DNA of 64,000 bases, taken from assembly GCF_000184945.1 (NCBI RefSeq), contig NZ_GL586311.1:1776598-1840597 (forward strand), given 5' to 3'. The stretch comes from Segatella buccae ATCC 33574 (GTDB lineage: Bacteria; Bacteroidota; Bacteroidia; Bacteroidales; Bacteroidaceae). Made by a program: the position numbers and the translations under genes. Below the pieces are notes generated by a model. The model was not told the origin of the DNA, did not search any database, and saw only the letters and a list, made by a program, of their open reading frames with translations. Of the stretch, positions 41,586 through 50,900 are shown in pieces. Every line of letters begins with the position of its first letter. The first letter of the stretch is position 1.

Positions 41586-43127
41586 ATGGATAAGCTGATT
41601 GAACTATATACAGAGTGGGCCGGAGCAGAGCCGGCCGGAGTAGAGAAATTGCCCGTACAGGGGAGCAACCGTGCATACTATCGTCTCACGGATGCCGATG
41701 GCATGAGTGTTGTGGGCTGTGTGGGGACCAGTCGTGATGAAAACCACGCATTCATCTACTTGGCACGCCATTTTGCCAAGCGCCGGATTCCCGTGCCCAA
41801 ACTGCTTGCCGTGAGTGGTGATGAACTGCGCTATTTGCAGGAAGACTTGGGAAAGCAGTCGCTCTTCGATGCCATCCGTGGGGGGCGCGAAGCCGGAGGA
41901 CGGTATAACCAGCGGGAGAAACGCTTGTTGGTGAGTGTCATACGAGAACTGCCCAACATACAGTTGCGTGGAGCGCGTGGTCTCGACTGGTCCAACTGCT
42001 ATCCGCAGCCGGAGTTTGATATCGACAGTGTGCTTTTCGACCTCAACTATTTCAAATATTGTTTTCTCAAACCCACCGAGCTCGATTTCAACGAACTCAA
42101 GCTCGAAGCTAATTTCCGCCTTTTTGCCAAAGACCTCACTTCCGAGCCGATGGACAGCTTCCTCTATCGCGACTTTCAGGCTCGCAACATCATGCTGGAT
42201 GCGAACGACCATCCTTACTTTATAGATTTCCAAGGCGGACGCAAGGGGCCTTTCTATTATGATTTGGCCTCTTTTCTCTGGCAGGCATCGGCCAAATATT
42301 CCTTTAAGCTGCGTCGCGAATTGGTCTACGAATACTACGATGCGTTGAAAAACTACACCGAAGTACCCTCCGTCCGCCATTTCGTCAACCGCTTGAGCCT
42401 GTTCGTGCTCTTCCGCACCTTGCAGGTGCTCGGGGCCTATGGCTTTCGGGGTTACTTCGAACGGAAAAAACATTTTCTGGATAGCATTCCGCCCGCTATC
42501 CAAAATCTACGTGATGTTTTGAAGATGGGGGAGAAGGTGTTCCCTTACCCCTACATGTTGGAGATGCTTCGTCGTCTAACCGAACTCCCTCGGTTTGCCC
42601 AGCTTGAGCAACCAGCGGTGAACCGCGCCGACGGTTTTCGGATAACGGCCCAAAACATTTATCGTGCTCATCCGCAGGACGGGCCTGCCACCTATTCTAA
42701 ATACGACGGCAAAGGCCCGTTGGTAGTGCGCGTCTACAGTTTCTCCTATCGCAAAGGTATTCCTGAAGACCCGTCCGGCAATGGTGGTGGCTACGTGTTC
42801 GACTGTCGCAGCACCCACAATCCCGGCCGCTACGAACCTTACAAGAAGTTGACCGGACTTGACGAACCGGTTATCCGCTTCCTTGAGGACGACGGTGAAA
42901 TCCTTCAATTCCTGGAAAGCGTATATAGGTTGGCCGACCATCATGTGAAGCGTTATATCCAACGTGGTTTCACGAGCTTGATGTTTTCTTTCGGCTGTAC
43001 GGGTGGCCAGCATCGCAGCGTGTATAGTGCCCAGCATTTGGCCGAGCATCTTCACAATAAGTTCGGAGTGGAAGTCATTGTCAATCATCGCGAGCAGAAT
43101 ATTTGTCAAGTGCTTGAGGCAAGATGA
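41586..43127 (+). CDS. Aminoglycoside-phosphotransferase-like kinase fused to RapZ C-terminal domain
   Basis: A 513-residue two-domain protein. Residues 1 to about 340 form an APH/ChoK-type kinase: a P-loop-like GSNRAYYRL (about 26-34), the catalytic loop YRDFQARNIMLD (about 194-205, with Asp and Asn) and the metal-binding IDFQGGRKGP (about 212-221). Residues about 375-513 match the C-terminal domain of RNase adapter RapZ: RVYSFSYRKGIPEDPSGNGG, FDCRSTHNPGRYEPYKKLTG, and FGCTGGQHRSVYSAQHLAEH. In E. coli that domain binds glucosamine-6-phosphate. The RapZ P-loop ATPase domain is replaced by the kinase. The kinase resembles AmgK-like sugar kinases; an amino-sugar role is inference. Confidence 0.88.
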   Translation: MDKLIELYTEWAGAEPAGVEKLPVQGSNRAYYRLTDADGMSVVGCVGTSRDENHAFIYLARHFAKRRIPVPKLLAVSGDELRYLQEDLGKQSLFDAIRGGREAGGRYNQREKRLLVSVIRELPNIQLRGARGLDWSNCYPQPEFDIDSVLFDLNYFKYCFLKPTELDFNELKLEANFRLFAKDLTSEPMDSFLYRDFQARNIMLDANDHPYFIDFQGGRKGPFYYDLASFLWQASAKYSFKLRRELVYEYYDALKNYTEVPSVRHFVNRLSLFVLFRTLQVLGAYGFRGYFERKKHFLDSIPPAIQNLRDVLKMGEKVFPYPYMLEMLRRLTELPRFAQLEQPAVNRADGFRITAQNIYRAHPQDGPATYSKYDGKGPLVVRVYSFSYRKGIPEDPSGNGGGYVFDCRSTHNPGRYEPYKKLTGLDEPVIRFLEDDGEILQFLESVYRLADHHVKRYIQRGFTSLMFSFGCTGGQHRSVYSAQHLAEHLHNKFGVEVIVNHREQNICQVLEAR

Positions 43128-43175
43128 CAGATTATGATAGGAGGTGTTGTAGGAAACGGAATGTCTCCAAGAAAA

Positions 43176-43334
43176 TCATTTCACGACTGTAGCAATTGTG
43201 GCTACAACGGATAATTTGGAGTGGATGTACAGCTTGTCTTTTTCGAGACGGCACACATATAAGGTGGATTTCCGATGACAATATCAAAGCCGTCTTTCGC
43301 TTGATATCCCAGACTGTTAAAAAAGTGTAATGGC
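43176..43334 (-). pseudogene. Remnant of a type IIG/type I DNA methyltransferase
   Basis: On the minus strand, HFFNSLGYQAKDG is followed by FDIVIGNPPYMCAVSK, a clear copy of adenine methyltransferase motif IV (NPPY) in the setting found in Eco57I-like and HsdM-like enzymes. One base later in phase the sequence KDKLYIHSKLSVVATIATVV continues to a stop, so a frameshift splits it. Nothing else of the gene is left on either side. It is a short relic of a lost restriction-modification gene, upstream of rpsA. Confidence 0.6.
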
Positions 43335-43379
43335 CGGGAAATGGTAATTGGCAAAAGGGGGTAATTGACAGAAAATCAT

Positions 43380-43387
43380 TACCTTTG
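43380..43387 (+). promoter_or_regulatory. -7 box of rpsA
   Basis: TACCTTTG, about 135 bases before the rpsA ATG. No good -33 box. The leader that follows contains two very short frames (see next entry). Confidence 0.45.
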
Positions 43388-43414
43388 CAACCAATTTGGA
43401 GGAGTTGCGATTTC

Positions 43415-43458
43415 ATGGAAGGTTTGAGGAAACTGCCGATATGAACTTTGCAATATAA
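43415..43458 (+). other. Two very short overlapping frames in the rpsA leader
   Basis: After GGAGGAG, one of the few Shine-Dalgarno-like sequences here, an ATG opens a 9-codon frame (MEGLRKLPI, stop 43442-43444) whose stop overlaps the ATG of a 5-codon frame (MNFAI). They could be a leader peptide for rpsA control or chance. Confidence 0.25.
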
Positions 43459-43520
43459 TTCATTTCACAACAAACATAAAGTCTAACTTTATTAATTAAA
43501 TTTATTTATTCACATTATTT

Positions 43521-45299
43521 ATGTCAGATTTAAAGAACGTAAAGCCTTTGGATGACTTCAACTGGGACGAATTCGAGAATGGCGCAAACGCCAATGTCAG
43601 CAAGGAAGATCTTGCTAAGGCTTATGATGAGACTTTGAACAAAATCAGCGAAAATCAGGTGGTAGAAGGCACTGTGATTTCTGTTGACAAGAAAGAGGTT
43701 GTGGTGAACATCGGCTACAAGAGCGATGGTATCATCCCTGCTTCGGAATTCCGTTACAACCCTGAGCTCAAGGTTGGCGACAAGGTTGAAGTCTATGTAG
43801 AAAATCAGGAAGACAAAAAAGGTCAGCTGGTACTCTCTCACAAGAAGGCTCGTCTCAGCAAGAGCTGGGAACGTGTCAATGCCGCTCTTGAGAACGAAGA
43901 AGTTATTCAGGGCTACATCAAGTGCCGTACCAAAGGTGGTATGATTGTTGATGTGTTCGGTATTGAGGCTTTCCTCCCCGGAAGTCAAATCGACGTTCAC
44001 CCCATACGTGACTACGATGTATTCGTAGGCAAAACAATGGAGTTCAAGGTTGTTAAGATCAATCAGGAATTCCGCAATGTCGTTGTTTCCCACAAGGCCC
44101 TTATCGAAGCTGAGCTGGAAGCACAGCGCAAGGAAATTATCTCTAAACTTGAGAAGGGCCAGATTTTGGAAGGTACGGTAAAGAACATCACTTCCTATGG
44201 TGTATTCGTTGACCTGGGTGGTGTTGACGGCCTGATTCATATCACCGACCTTTCTTGGGGTCGTGTGAGCGATCCTCACGAGGTTGTTGCCCTTGACCAG
44301 AAAATCAATGTTGTTATTCTTGACTTCGATGAAGAGAAGAAGCGCATTGCCCTCGGTCTGAAGCAGCTCACTCCGCATCCTTGGGATGCACTCAGTGCAG
44401 ATCTCAAGGTGGGCGACCACGTAAAGGGTAAGGTTGTTGTGATGGCCGACTATGGTGCATTCGTAGAAATAGCTCCCGGTGTGGAGGGTCTTATCCACGT
44501 TTCTGAAATGTCTTGGAGTCAACACCTTCGTTCTGCTCAAGAGTTCATGAAAGTGGGCGACGAGGTGGAAGCTGTTATTCTCACACTCGACCGCGATGAA
44601 CGCAAGATGAGCCTTGGTATCAAGCAGCTGAAAGAAGATCCTTGGGAGACCATTGAAGTGAAGTATCCTATTGGCAGTAAGCACACCGCCAAGGTTCGCA
44701 ACTTCACCAACTTTGGCATCTTCGTAGAATTAGAAGAAGGCGTTGACGGTTTGATTCACATCTCAGATCTGTCTTGGACCAAGAAAGTCAAGCATCCTTC
44801 CGAGTTTACCACCCAAGGTGCCGACATCGATGTTGTTGTTCTCGAAATCGACAAGGAAAACCGCCGTTTGAGTCTCGGTCACAAGCAACTCGAGGACAAT
44901 CCTTGGGATACTTACGAGACGATATATACTCCCGGTTCCGTTCATCAGGGTACAATCACCGAACTTATGGACAAGGGTGCCGTTATCACTTTGGCTGAAG
45001 GTGGAGAAGGTTTTGCCACTCCCAAACATCTTGTCAAGGAAGATGGTACTCAGGCACAACAGGGTGAAACTCTCGATTTCAAAGTTATTGAATTTGTAAA
45101 GGAGACTAAGCGCATCATTCTTTCGCACTCTCGTACATTTGAGGAGGGTAAGGATGATATCAAGCCTGCAAGAAAGCAGCACAGCAACAAAAAGAGCTCC
45201 AATGAGACACCGACTATCAACAATGTCGCAGCCGGCACTACTCTTGGCGATCTTGATGCACTTGCCAAACTGAAAGCAGAGTTGGAAAAAGGTGAGTAA
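43521..45299 (+). CDS. rpsA: 30S ribosomal protein S1
   Basis: RNA-binding ribosomal protein that helps mRNA bind the 30S subunit. The 592 residues contain six S1 (OB-fold) repeats. The later ones are the clearest: GTVKNITSYGVFVDLGGVDG, GKVVVMADYGAFVEIAPGVE, AKVRNFTNFGIFVELEEGVD, each followed by GLIHISDLSW or GLIHVSEMSW and LGxKQL. The acidic N-terminus (DDFNWDEFENGA) and a basic tail frame them. In Bacteroidetes the ribosome's anti-Shine-Dalgarno sequence is sequestered, so S1-like interactions may matter more; that is general knowledge, not shown here. A terminator follows. Confidence 0.97.
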   Translation: MSDLKNVKPLDDFNWDEFENGANANVSKEDLAKAYDETLNKISENQVVEGTVISVDKKEVVVNIGYKSDGIIPASEFRYNPELKVGDKVEVYVENQEDKKGQLVLSHKKARLSKSWERVNAALENEEVIQGYIKCRTKGGMIVDVFGIEAFLPGSQIDVHPIRDYDVFVGKTMEFKVVKINQEFRNVVVSHKALIEAELEAQRKEIISKLEKGQILEGTVKNITSYGVFVDLGGVDGLIHITDLSWGRVSDPHEVVALDQKINVVILDFDEEKKRIALGLKQLTPHPWDALSADLKVGDHVKGKVVVMADYGAFVEIAPGVEGLIHVSEMSWSQHLRSAQEFMKVGDEVEAVILTLDRDERKMSLGIKQLKEDPWETIEVKYPIGSKHTAKVRNFTNFGIFVELEEGVDGLIHISDLSWTKKVKHPSEFTTQGADIDVVVLEIDKENRRLSLGHKQLEDNPWDTYETIYTPGSVHQGTITELMDKGAVITLAEGGEGFATPKHLVKEDGTQAQQGETLDFKVIEFVKETKRIILSHSRTFEEGKDDIKPARKQHSNKKSSNETPTINNVAAGTTLGDLDALAKLKAELEKGE

Positions 45300-45325
45300 T
45301 CACCAAATCTTGTATATTAAATCAG

Positions 45326-45372
45326 GTAGGAGGTAAACACTAATTATAGGTGTTTATCTCCTACTTTCTTTC
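45326..45372 (+). terminator. Terminator of rpsA
   Basis: GTAGGAGGTAAACAC (45326-45340) pairs with GTGTTTATCTCCTAC (45350-45364, one G-T type mismatch at most), followed by TTTCTTTC. The remaining bases up to 45624 hold no gene. Confidence 0.75.
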
Positions 45373-45624
45373 ATGTCTGTCGACATCCCGCGTCGCTATA
45401 CAGGCAATGCCCCATCATTGTCATGTATTCGTGGCCCCCTCCCGATATAATGGCTTTGTCTTTATTCTTATCCCGACTTCATTTACACTAATTGTTCTGA
45501 AAGACACCGAACTTTCACTTGTATGGTCAAAAGCTTCAAACTAAACGACATCGCAACGGTACGCTATTCAGTGCGGGACTCTGAATAAATACCGCTAAGC
45601 AAACTCGTATAATCAACGAAACGG

Positions 45625-47979
45625 TCAGAAAGGATAGCCCACGGCAAGGTGTATGCTTTGAGCATCGTGGAAGTTTTTGACATTATAAAAACCGCTTCGT
45701 CCGGTTTCGTAGGGCACATGCAGGCCTACCCCCCAATCAAGACGGATGACGAACATCCCCATGTCGTAGCGGATACCGACACCTGTACCGACGGCCATCT
45801 GGCGAAAGAAATTCTTGAATTCAAACTGTCCGCCCTGACGGTTGTCATCTTGGTGGAGCGTCCATACATTGCCGGCATCAAGAAAAAGAGCACCATAGAG
45901 GTCGCCAAACAGTCGGGGACGATATTCTAGATTAGTCAACACTTTCACATCGCCGGTTTGGTCAATATAGGAGAATCGGCCTTCGGAAGGCACATACTTG
46001 CCGGGACCGATACTCCGCACATTGAAGGCACGCACACTGTTGGCTCCACCCACATAAAATTGCTCGTAGTAAGGGGCCTGAGAGGCATTGCCATAGCTCC
46101 ACACCACGCCCACATTGGCATGGGCGAGGAACGAGGAGTGCTCGGAGAGCCGCCACCGCTTGACGAAATCAGTTTCCACCTTAAAGAACTGTGCGAACGG
46201 ATTTTTAAACATAGTTTTGTTTTTCCGACTCCATTTTTCTCCAAATGCGGCATAAATTCCGCTGACAGCATTGCCCGCTTCGCTCACGCTGATTTCCCAT
46301 GTGATGGGGTTGCGCAATTCGGATGGGCTGATGTAGCGATAGGTGTAGCTCATCTTGGGAATAAACTGGTCGCGCATGGAAATTTGCAAATAGGGATTGG
46401 CCAACAACAAACTGTCGAAAGCGGCGGTCTTGCTCTGCATGTATTCGTAGGAGAGGGTGAGTGGACTGAATGTATGATGAGAACTGGCCGTAGTCCACCA
46501 GTCGTAAGTCAGTTCGCCTGACACCACATGACGCTTGAAATAGTCTGCCCGATTAAGCACATTGGTTGACGCCTTGAGTGTGGTGGTGGGCGTACTATAA
46601 TATTGTCGGGGACGGCGACGAGGACGAGCCTCACGACCAACTATGGTGTAAAAAAGACTACGCGGGGTGAGCAAGCGGGGCATGACAACAGAAGCGTCAG
46701 CGCCATACTCATAAGAATTGAAGCCACTGGATGAGCCTTCACTTTTATGTCCGGTTTGCCATTCATACTGTCCATGCACATTGACATCCAACTTTTCACC
46801 TCCATGGAAGGCATTACGCTTGGTGAGACCCAACACCATTTCAGGTCCCATGCGACCGGAAGTCTTGCCTTTGGCGTTGGCTTCGACATAAAAGTCATAG
46901 GGACGATCGAAAACCAAGTCGAGGGTGAGATCGAGACTGTCACACGTGGCTGATGTGTCGCGTGGTGTGAACGTGAGAGTATTGTAGCTGAAAAGGCCCA
47001 TAGACTGAATACTCCGACGACTCTGCTCCTCTTTGTCGCTACTGTAGGGCATTCCGTGATGCAACTTCACATCGCGCAAGATGGCTCCCAGACGGATGGG
47101 AGGACGGCGCCCGTTGTAGCGGACTGTAAGAAAATGCCAACGGGTGGAATCGCCCAACTCTTCCATTATTTGTTTGCGGAAATTGATGTTGATATTACCA
47201 ATATACCACTTATGGGTGGCACGCGGACTGAGGCTGTCGGCCATAATGAGACGCAGGGCTACCTTACCCGGCACATTGACGGTGTCGGCCAGATAGGAAG
47301 CATAAGAATTGTTGTAGTAGTAATAGCCGTCACCACGAAAAAGTTTGGTGATGCGCCGGCGTTCCGACTCAAGTGTCGAGACACTGAAAGGATCACCCTT
47401 GTGCAACAAGGCATTGGCATGTGTATGGGTCATCAAGCTGTCGGTGGCCGAAGGAAAGTTCTCATACACCACCGTATCGAGTGTCCATAGGTGGCCCATG
47501 TCTACTGTATAGGCTATTTTTGCTTTCTTTGGATTATGTCCCGTAAGGATTTCGTAATTTACCTTGCCATTGAAATAACCAGACTTTTTCAGTTGTGATT
47601 CGGCAATGGAAGTGCGGAGCTCGGGCCTCACTTCTCCCACCAGCTTGGGACGGGAGCCGAAAGTCTTGGCTATCCATTTGCCCATACCATTGTCAGATTG
47701 TGAAAAGGCATTCCACACCCAAAGGCGGACGGGAAATGGAGTGCGGTAATAACTGCTCCCAAACAAAGCTCCGTTGGGAGCAGAAGCAAGCACATATTCC
47801 ATTTCTTCTTGTGTGGAAGTTGCATGGTTGTTGGTCTCGTAGTTGACGTATGTTATCTTTTTTAATCCTGTGAACAACTGTTCGCCTTCAGGAATGGCAC
47901 TGGTGGTGGAACACGACGCCATCAGGGCTTCCCCCAACACCATCGCCATAAACACATAAATATAATGTCTGAATTTCAT
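45625..47979 (-). CDS. tamL: TamL: lipoprotein BamA/TamA-family outer membrane protein
   Basis: A 784-residue Omp85-family protein. The signal peptide ends in lipobox LMASC (Cys23), which is the feature that separates the Bacteroidetes TamL from TamA. POTRA-like repeats fill about 50-330 (LKKITYVNYETNNHATS, and FPSATDSLMTHTHANALLHK). The C-terminal half is a 16-stranded barrel with FYVGGANSVRAFNVRSIGPG, the VRGF/Y-type L6 motif of Omp85, and it ends in FHDAQSIHLAVGYPF with terminal Phe. It starts 15 bases after tamB, so both halves of the translocation and assembly module are co-transcribed. Confidence 0.93.
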   Translation of the reverse strand: MKFRHYIYVFMAMVLGEALMASCSTTSAIPEGEQLFTGLKKITYVNYETNNHATSTQEEMEYVLASAPNGALFGSSYYRTPFPVRLWVWNAFSQSDNGMGKWIAKTFGSRPKLVGEVRPELRTSIAESQLKKSGYFNGKVNYEILTGHNPKKAKIAYTVDMGHLWTLDTVVYENFPSATDSLMTHTHANALLHKGDPFSVSTLESERRRITKLFRGDGYYYYNNSYASYLADTVNVPGKVALRLIMADSLSPRATHKWYIGNININFRKQIMEELGDSTRWHFLTVRYNGRRPPIRLGAILRDVKLHHGMPYSSDKEEQSRRSIQSMGLFSYNTLTFTPRDTSATCDSLDLTLDLVFDRPYDFYVEANAKGKTSGRMGPEMVLGLTKRNAFHGGEKLDVNVHGQYEWQTGHKSEGSSSGFNSYEYGADASVVMPRLLTPRSLFYTIVGREARPRRRPRQYYSTPTTTLKASTNVLNRADYFKRHVVSGELTYDWWTTASSHHTFSPLTLSYEYMQSKTAAFDSLLLANPYLQISMRDQFIPKMSYTYRYISPSELRNPITWEISVSEAGNAVSGIYAAFGEKWSRKNKTMFKNPFAQFFKVETDFVKRWRLSEHSSFLAHANVGVVWSYGNASQAPYYEQFYVGGANSVRAFNVRSIGPGKYVPSEGRFSYIDQTGDVKVLTNLEYRPRLFGDLYGALFLDAGNVWTLHQDDNRQGGQFEFKNFFRQMAVGTGVGIRYDMGMFVIRLDWGVGLHVPYETGRSGFYNVKNFHDAQSIHLAVGYPF

Positions 47980-47994
47980 TTACTCGTCATCTGG

Positions 47995-50900
47995 TTATCT
48001 GTTCTTTTGCTTTTCCGGAACGGTCATCGCCCCACTTTTTACAGTATCTTTGGAGACTTGTATGGGGGGCAGTTGTGACTTCTCTTTTCCAAATCGGAAA
48101 ATATCTCTGAAATGTAAAAGCTTACGACGCCACATAAAGCCGATGCCATACTCTCCAATCCTACCTTCAAGCCAATCATAAGTGCTGTTATCGTAGAAAG
48201 CACGCAAATATTTGCTTGAGTTCTGGTCAAGACGATATTCCAATTCCACATTATCGAAAAATGAATTGTTATGGTTACTTTGGTCAAGTTCTGCACCGGT
48301 GGACACCTGTCCACCAACTATTACACTCAGTCGGTTGTTCCACAAACGCTTGGCAAATTTGAAATTATAGTCGGTGTGCAGGCCGCCGGCAGCGTTAGTG
48401 GAATTGTCGACGGTCATACCCAGATCAAAGCCCATAGAGCGTATGGCCGATCCGGCAATATTGTTGATTTCGGAATTGAGGAAACTACTGAGGGCACTGT
48501 TCATCGAGAACGAACTTGTGTTGCCGTCGACAAGATACATGCCTGAAGCCAACATTGTGATGGCCACTTTTCCACGCTCCTCCACCGACATGGTGTTGAG
48601 TTCGTCTTGAATGGACATATCATTAGGTGCTGAGATGATAAACTGAATGCCGGGATGGGTGAGGGTCTTTGAGAGTTTAACACCACACTCGAAATCGACA
48701 GACCGCCCGGAGCCGGTTCCACTATTGACAGAAGCCTTGACTTCTTCCGTGGCTGTGATGTTCAGTTGCGGGTCGTAAGGATCACCGGTAAACTCAATGC
48801 GACTGCCGTCCTGAATACTGAAAGTCTTGAGTGGAATTACAGGCAACGAATATTTCATCTTGCCATTGTTGAGCGTATAGCGGCCGGTGAGCTGCAGATT
48901 GTCGGAAGGATTGTACGACATTCTAAGTTCTCCACCTCCCATCAGATCGATATAATTGGAGTGGTCGGCATTGAGTGCACAAAGGATATGGGCCGACTCA
49001 TCGATACCCACACTCATCGCCATGTCAAGGCCTTGGGGCTTAGGCCGGGATATGGGCTGAATCTTCTTATCTTTGAAATTAATGAACTTCACCAGTTCGT
49101 CAAGTTGATTGTCGGTGGTGAGTTCCGACTCCCGAAGTACGTAGGTCATGTCCGTAGTTCCCAACACATCAAGTCGTCCGCGCATCTGCAAGTTGTCCAA
49201 TGGACCGCGCATCATGCCGAAAAAGTTCACAAAAGCCTTGCCGTATGCTTCTGAGCGGTAGTTCTCTTTGGCGGCTATGAGCTGGAAGTTTTCGGCCCTC
49301 ATCCGCACATCAAGCACCATGCGATCAAGATTGGAAAAGTCGAAATCGCCTGCGATGTTGAGCGGGCTGGAGTTATTAGCAAACATCTCGAAGTTTTCGA
49401 AGAGCAGATGGCTGCCCACAATGCGTACAGGGTCGTTGGCAAAGCGCATCTCTACGCCATAGGGAATACTGAAGAGGTGGGCGGAATCAAGGTAGACTTC
49501 ACCGTTTACTTGTGGTTGCTTCAAAGAGCCTTTCACGTCAAGTTCACCTTCTCCATATCCTCGCAGACCCATCAACTGGTTGGGAATGAAGCCGTTGACA
49601 AAATGCAGTGGCAAGCGTTCGAGCCCAATCTTGGCATCAAGATAGCCGTCGCCGTCAGAGCGATAGGTTCCTTGAAGGGTGCCCACCTCCTCGTCTTCAT
49701 ACAGCAGCCGCCCGTCTACATAGTGACTGCCGTCAGCCTTTGGCATATACACAAATTCGGAACTGACATTCCCCACCGGAGAATGTTCGTAAACAAGATT
49801 GTTTATTGAAATATTGGAAGAAACTGAAAGTTCTTTTGCCGTTTGAATGGCATGGAAGTCGCCATCCATAATGCCCGAAACATCCGGAGTGTAAGGAATC
49901 ACAGACAGAATTTTATCCAAATTGAATCGGTGAAGACTAAGCGTCACGTCTTGTAAGGCATCGGTATTGTCATCATTGGTGAACACATCCACACCGGCTC
50001 CGTCGGAGGCCTGCAACTGCAATTTGGCCGAAACCCGACGGTTGTCAGCCAGGAAGAAGTAGTTGTTACTATTAGCCTCAAATCGTTTGTATCCTAAAAT
50101 CGGACTGGTATCGGTGAGGGAGAGACGCACCCCGTTGGCCTCCATCGTGGCAGCCATCCCCACATCGATCCCCAGCCTATTATTGATGTCGAATATACGA
50201 GTGCGCAGGTCGGAACCTGAACGTCCCAAAGTGCCTGAGACGATGGCTTTAAAGGTATATTGGGGATTGTTCTTGTTGTTGATTACTTGCAGATTATAAT
50301 TGAGCACACTGTCATTGGAGGAGAAGAGGGCCCTGACGGTATCCAACTGCACACCGGAATAGACCAAAGAGTCGGCAGACAAATAACCGTCAAGTCCTTT
50401 CTGTGGCGAGGAAGTCAAATCGGCTCTGACTGACTTGTAGAAACAGCCATAACGCTCAAGTATATGGCAAATGAAATTGTCTCGCCCCGTATCAAGATAG
50501 ATGCGCACAAGTGGAAAACGATGACGCAAGACTATCTGGTCTATATGGCGGGCCTTTAGTTGAATTTGGAAGTCGTTTGACAACCGGGTAAGTTGGGATT
50601 GCAGGTGGCGATAGCCGCCACGGGCATCCATATTGAGGTGGAAGTCACCACAATCGACAACGGCATGGGTGGTGTCGCGGCGGGTAAGCACATCCATGAC
50701 CACGTCTTCCGGTCGGTAGGCCATGCTGTCAGTCCACACGGTGATATCGCTCACAAGCCCCCGCACCTGATAATAGTCCTTCATGTCGCTGCCCACATCA
50801 ATGTGTCCACACACCGAAGCTACGATGGGCGTGTCGCTGATGCGGAGATGAAAGAGGTCTATTTTGTCGAGATCGGCCGACACCGTTGCTTGCAAGTGCT

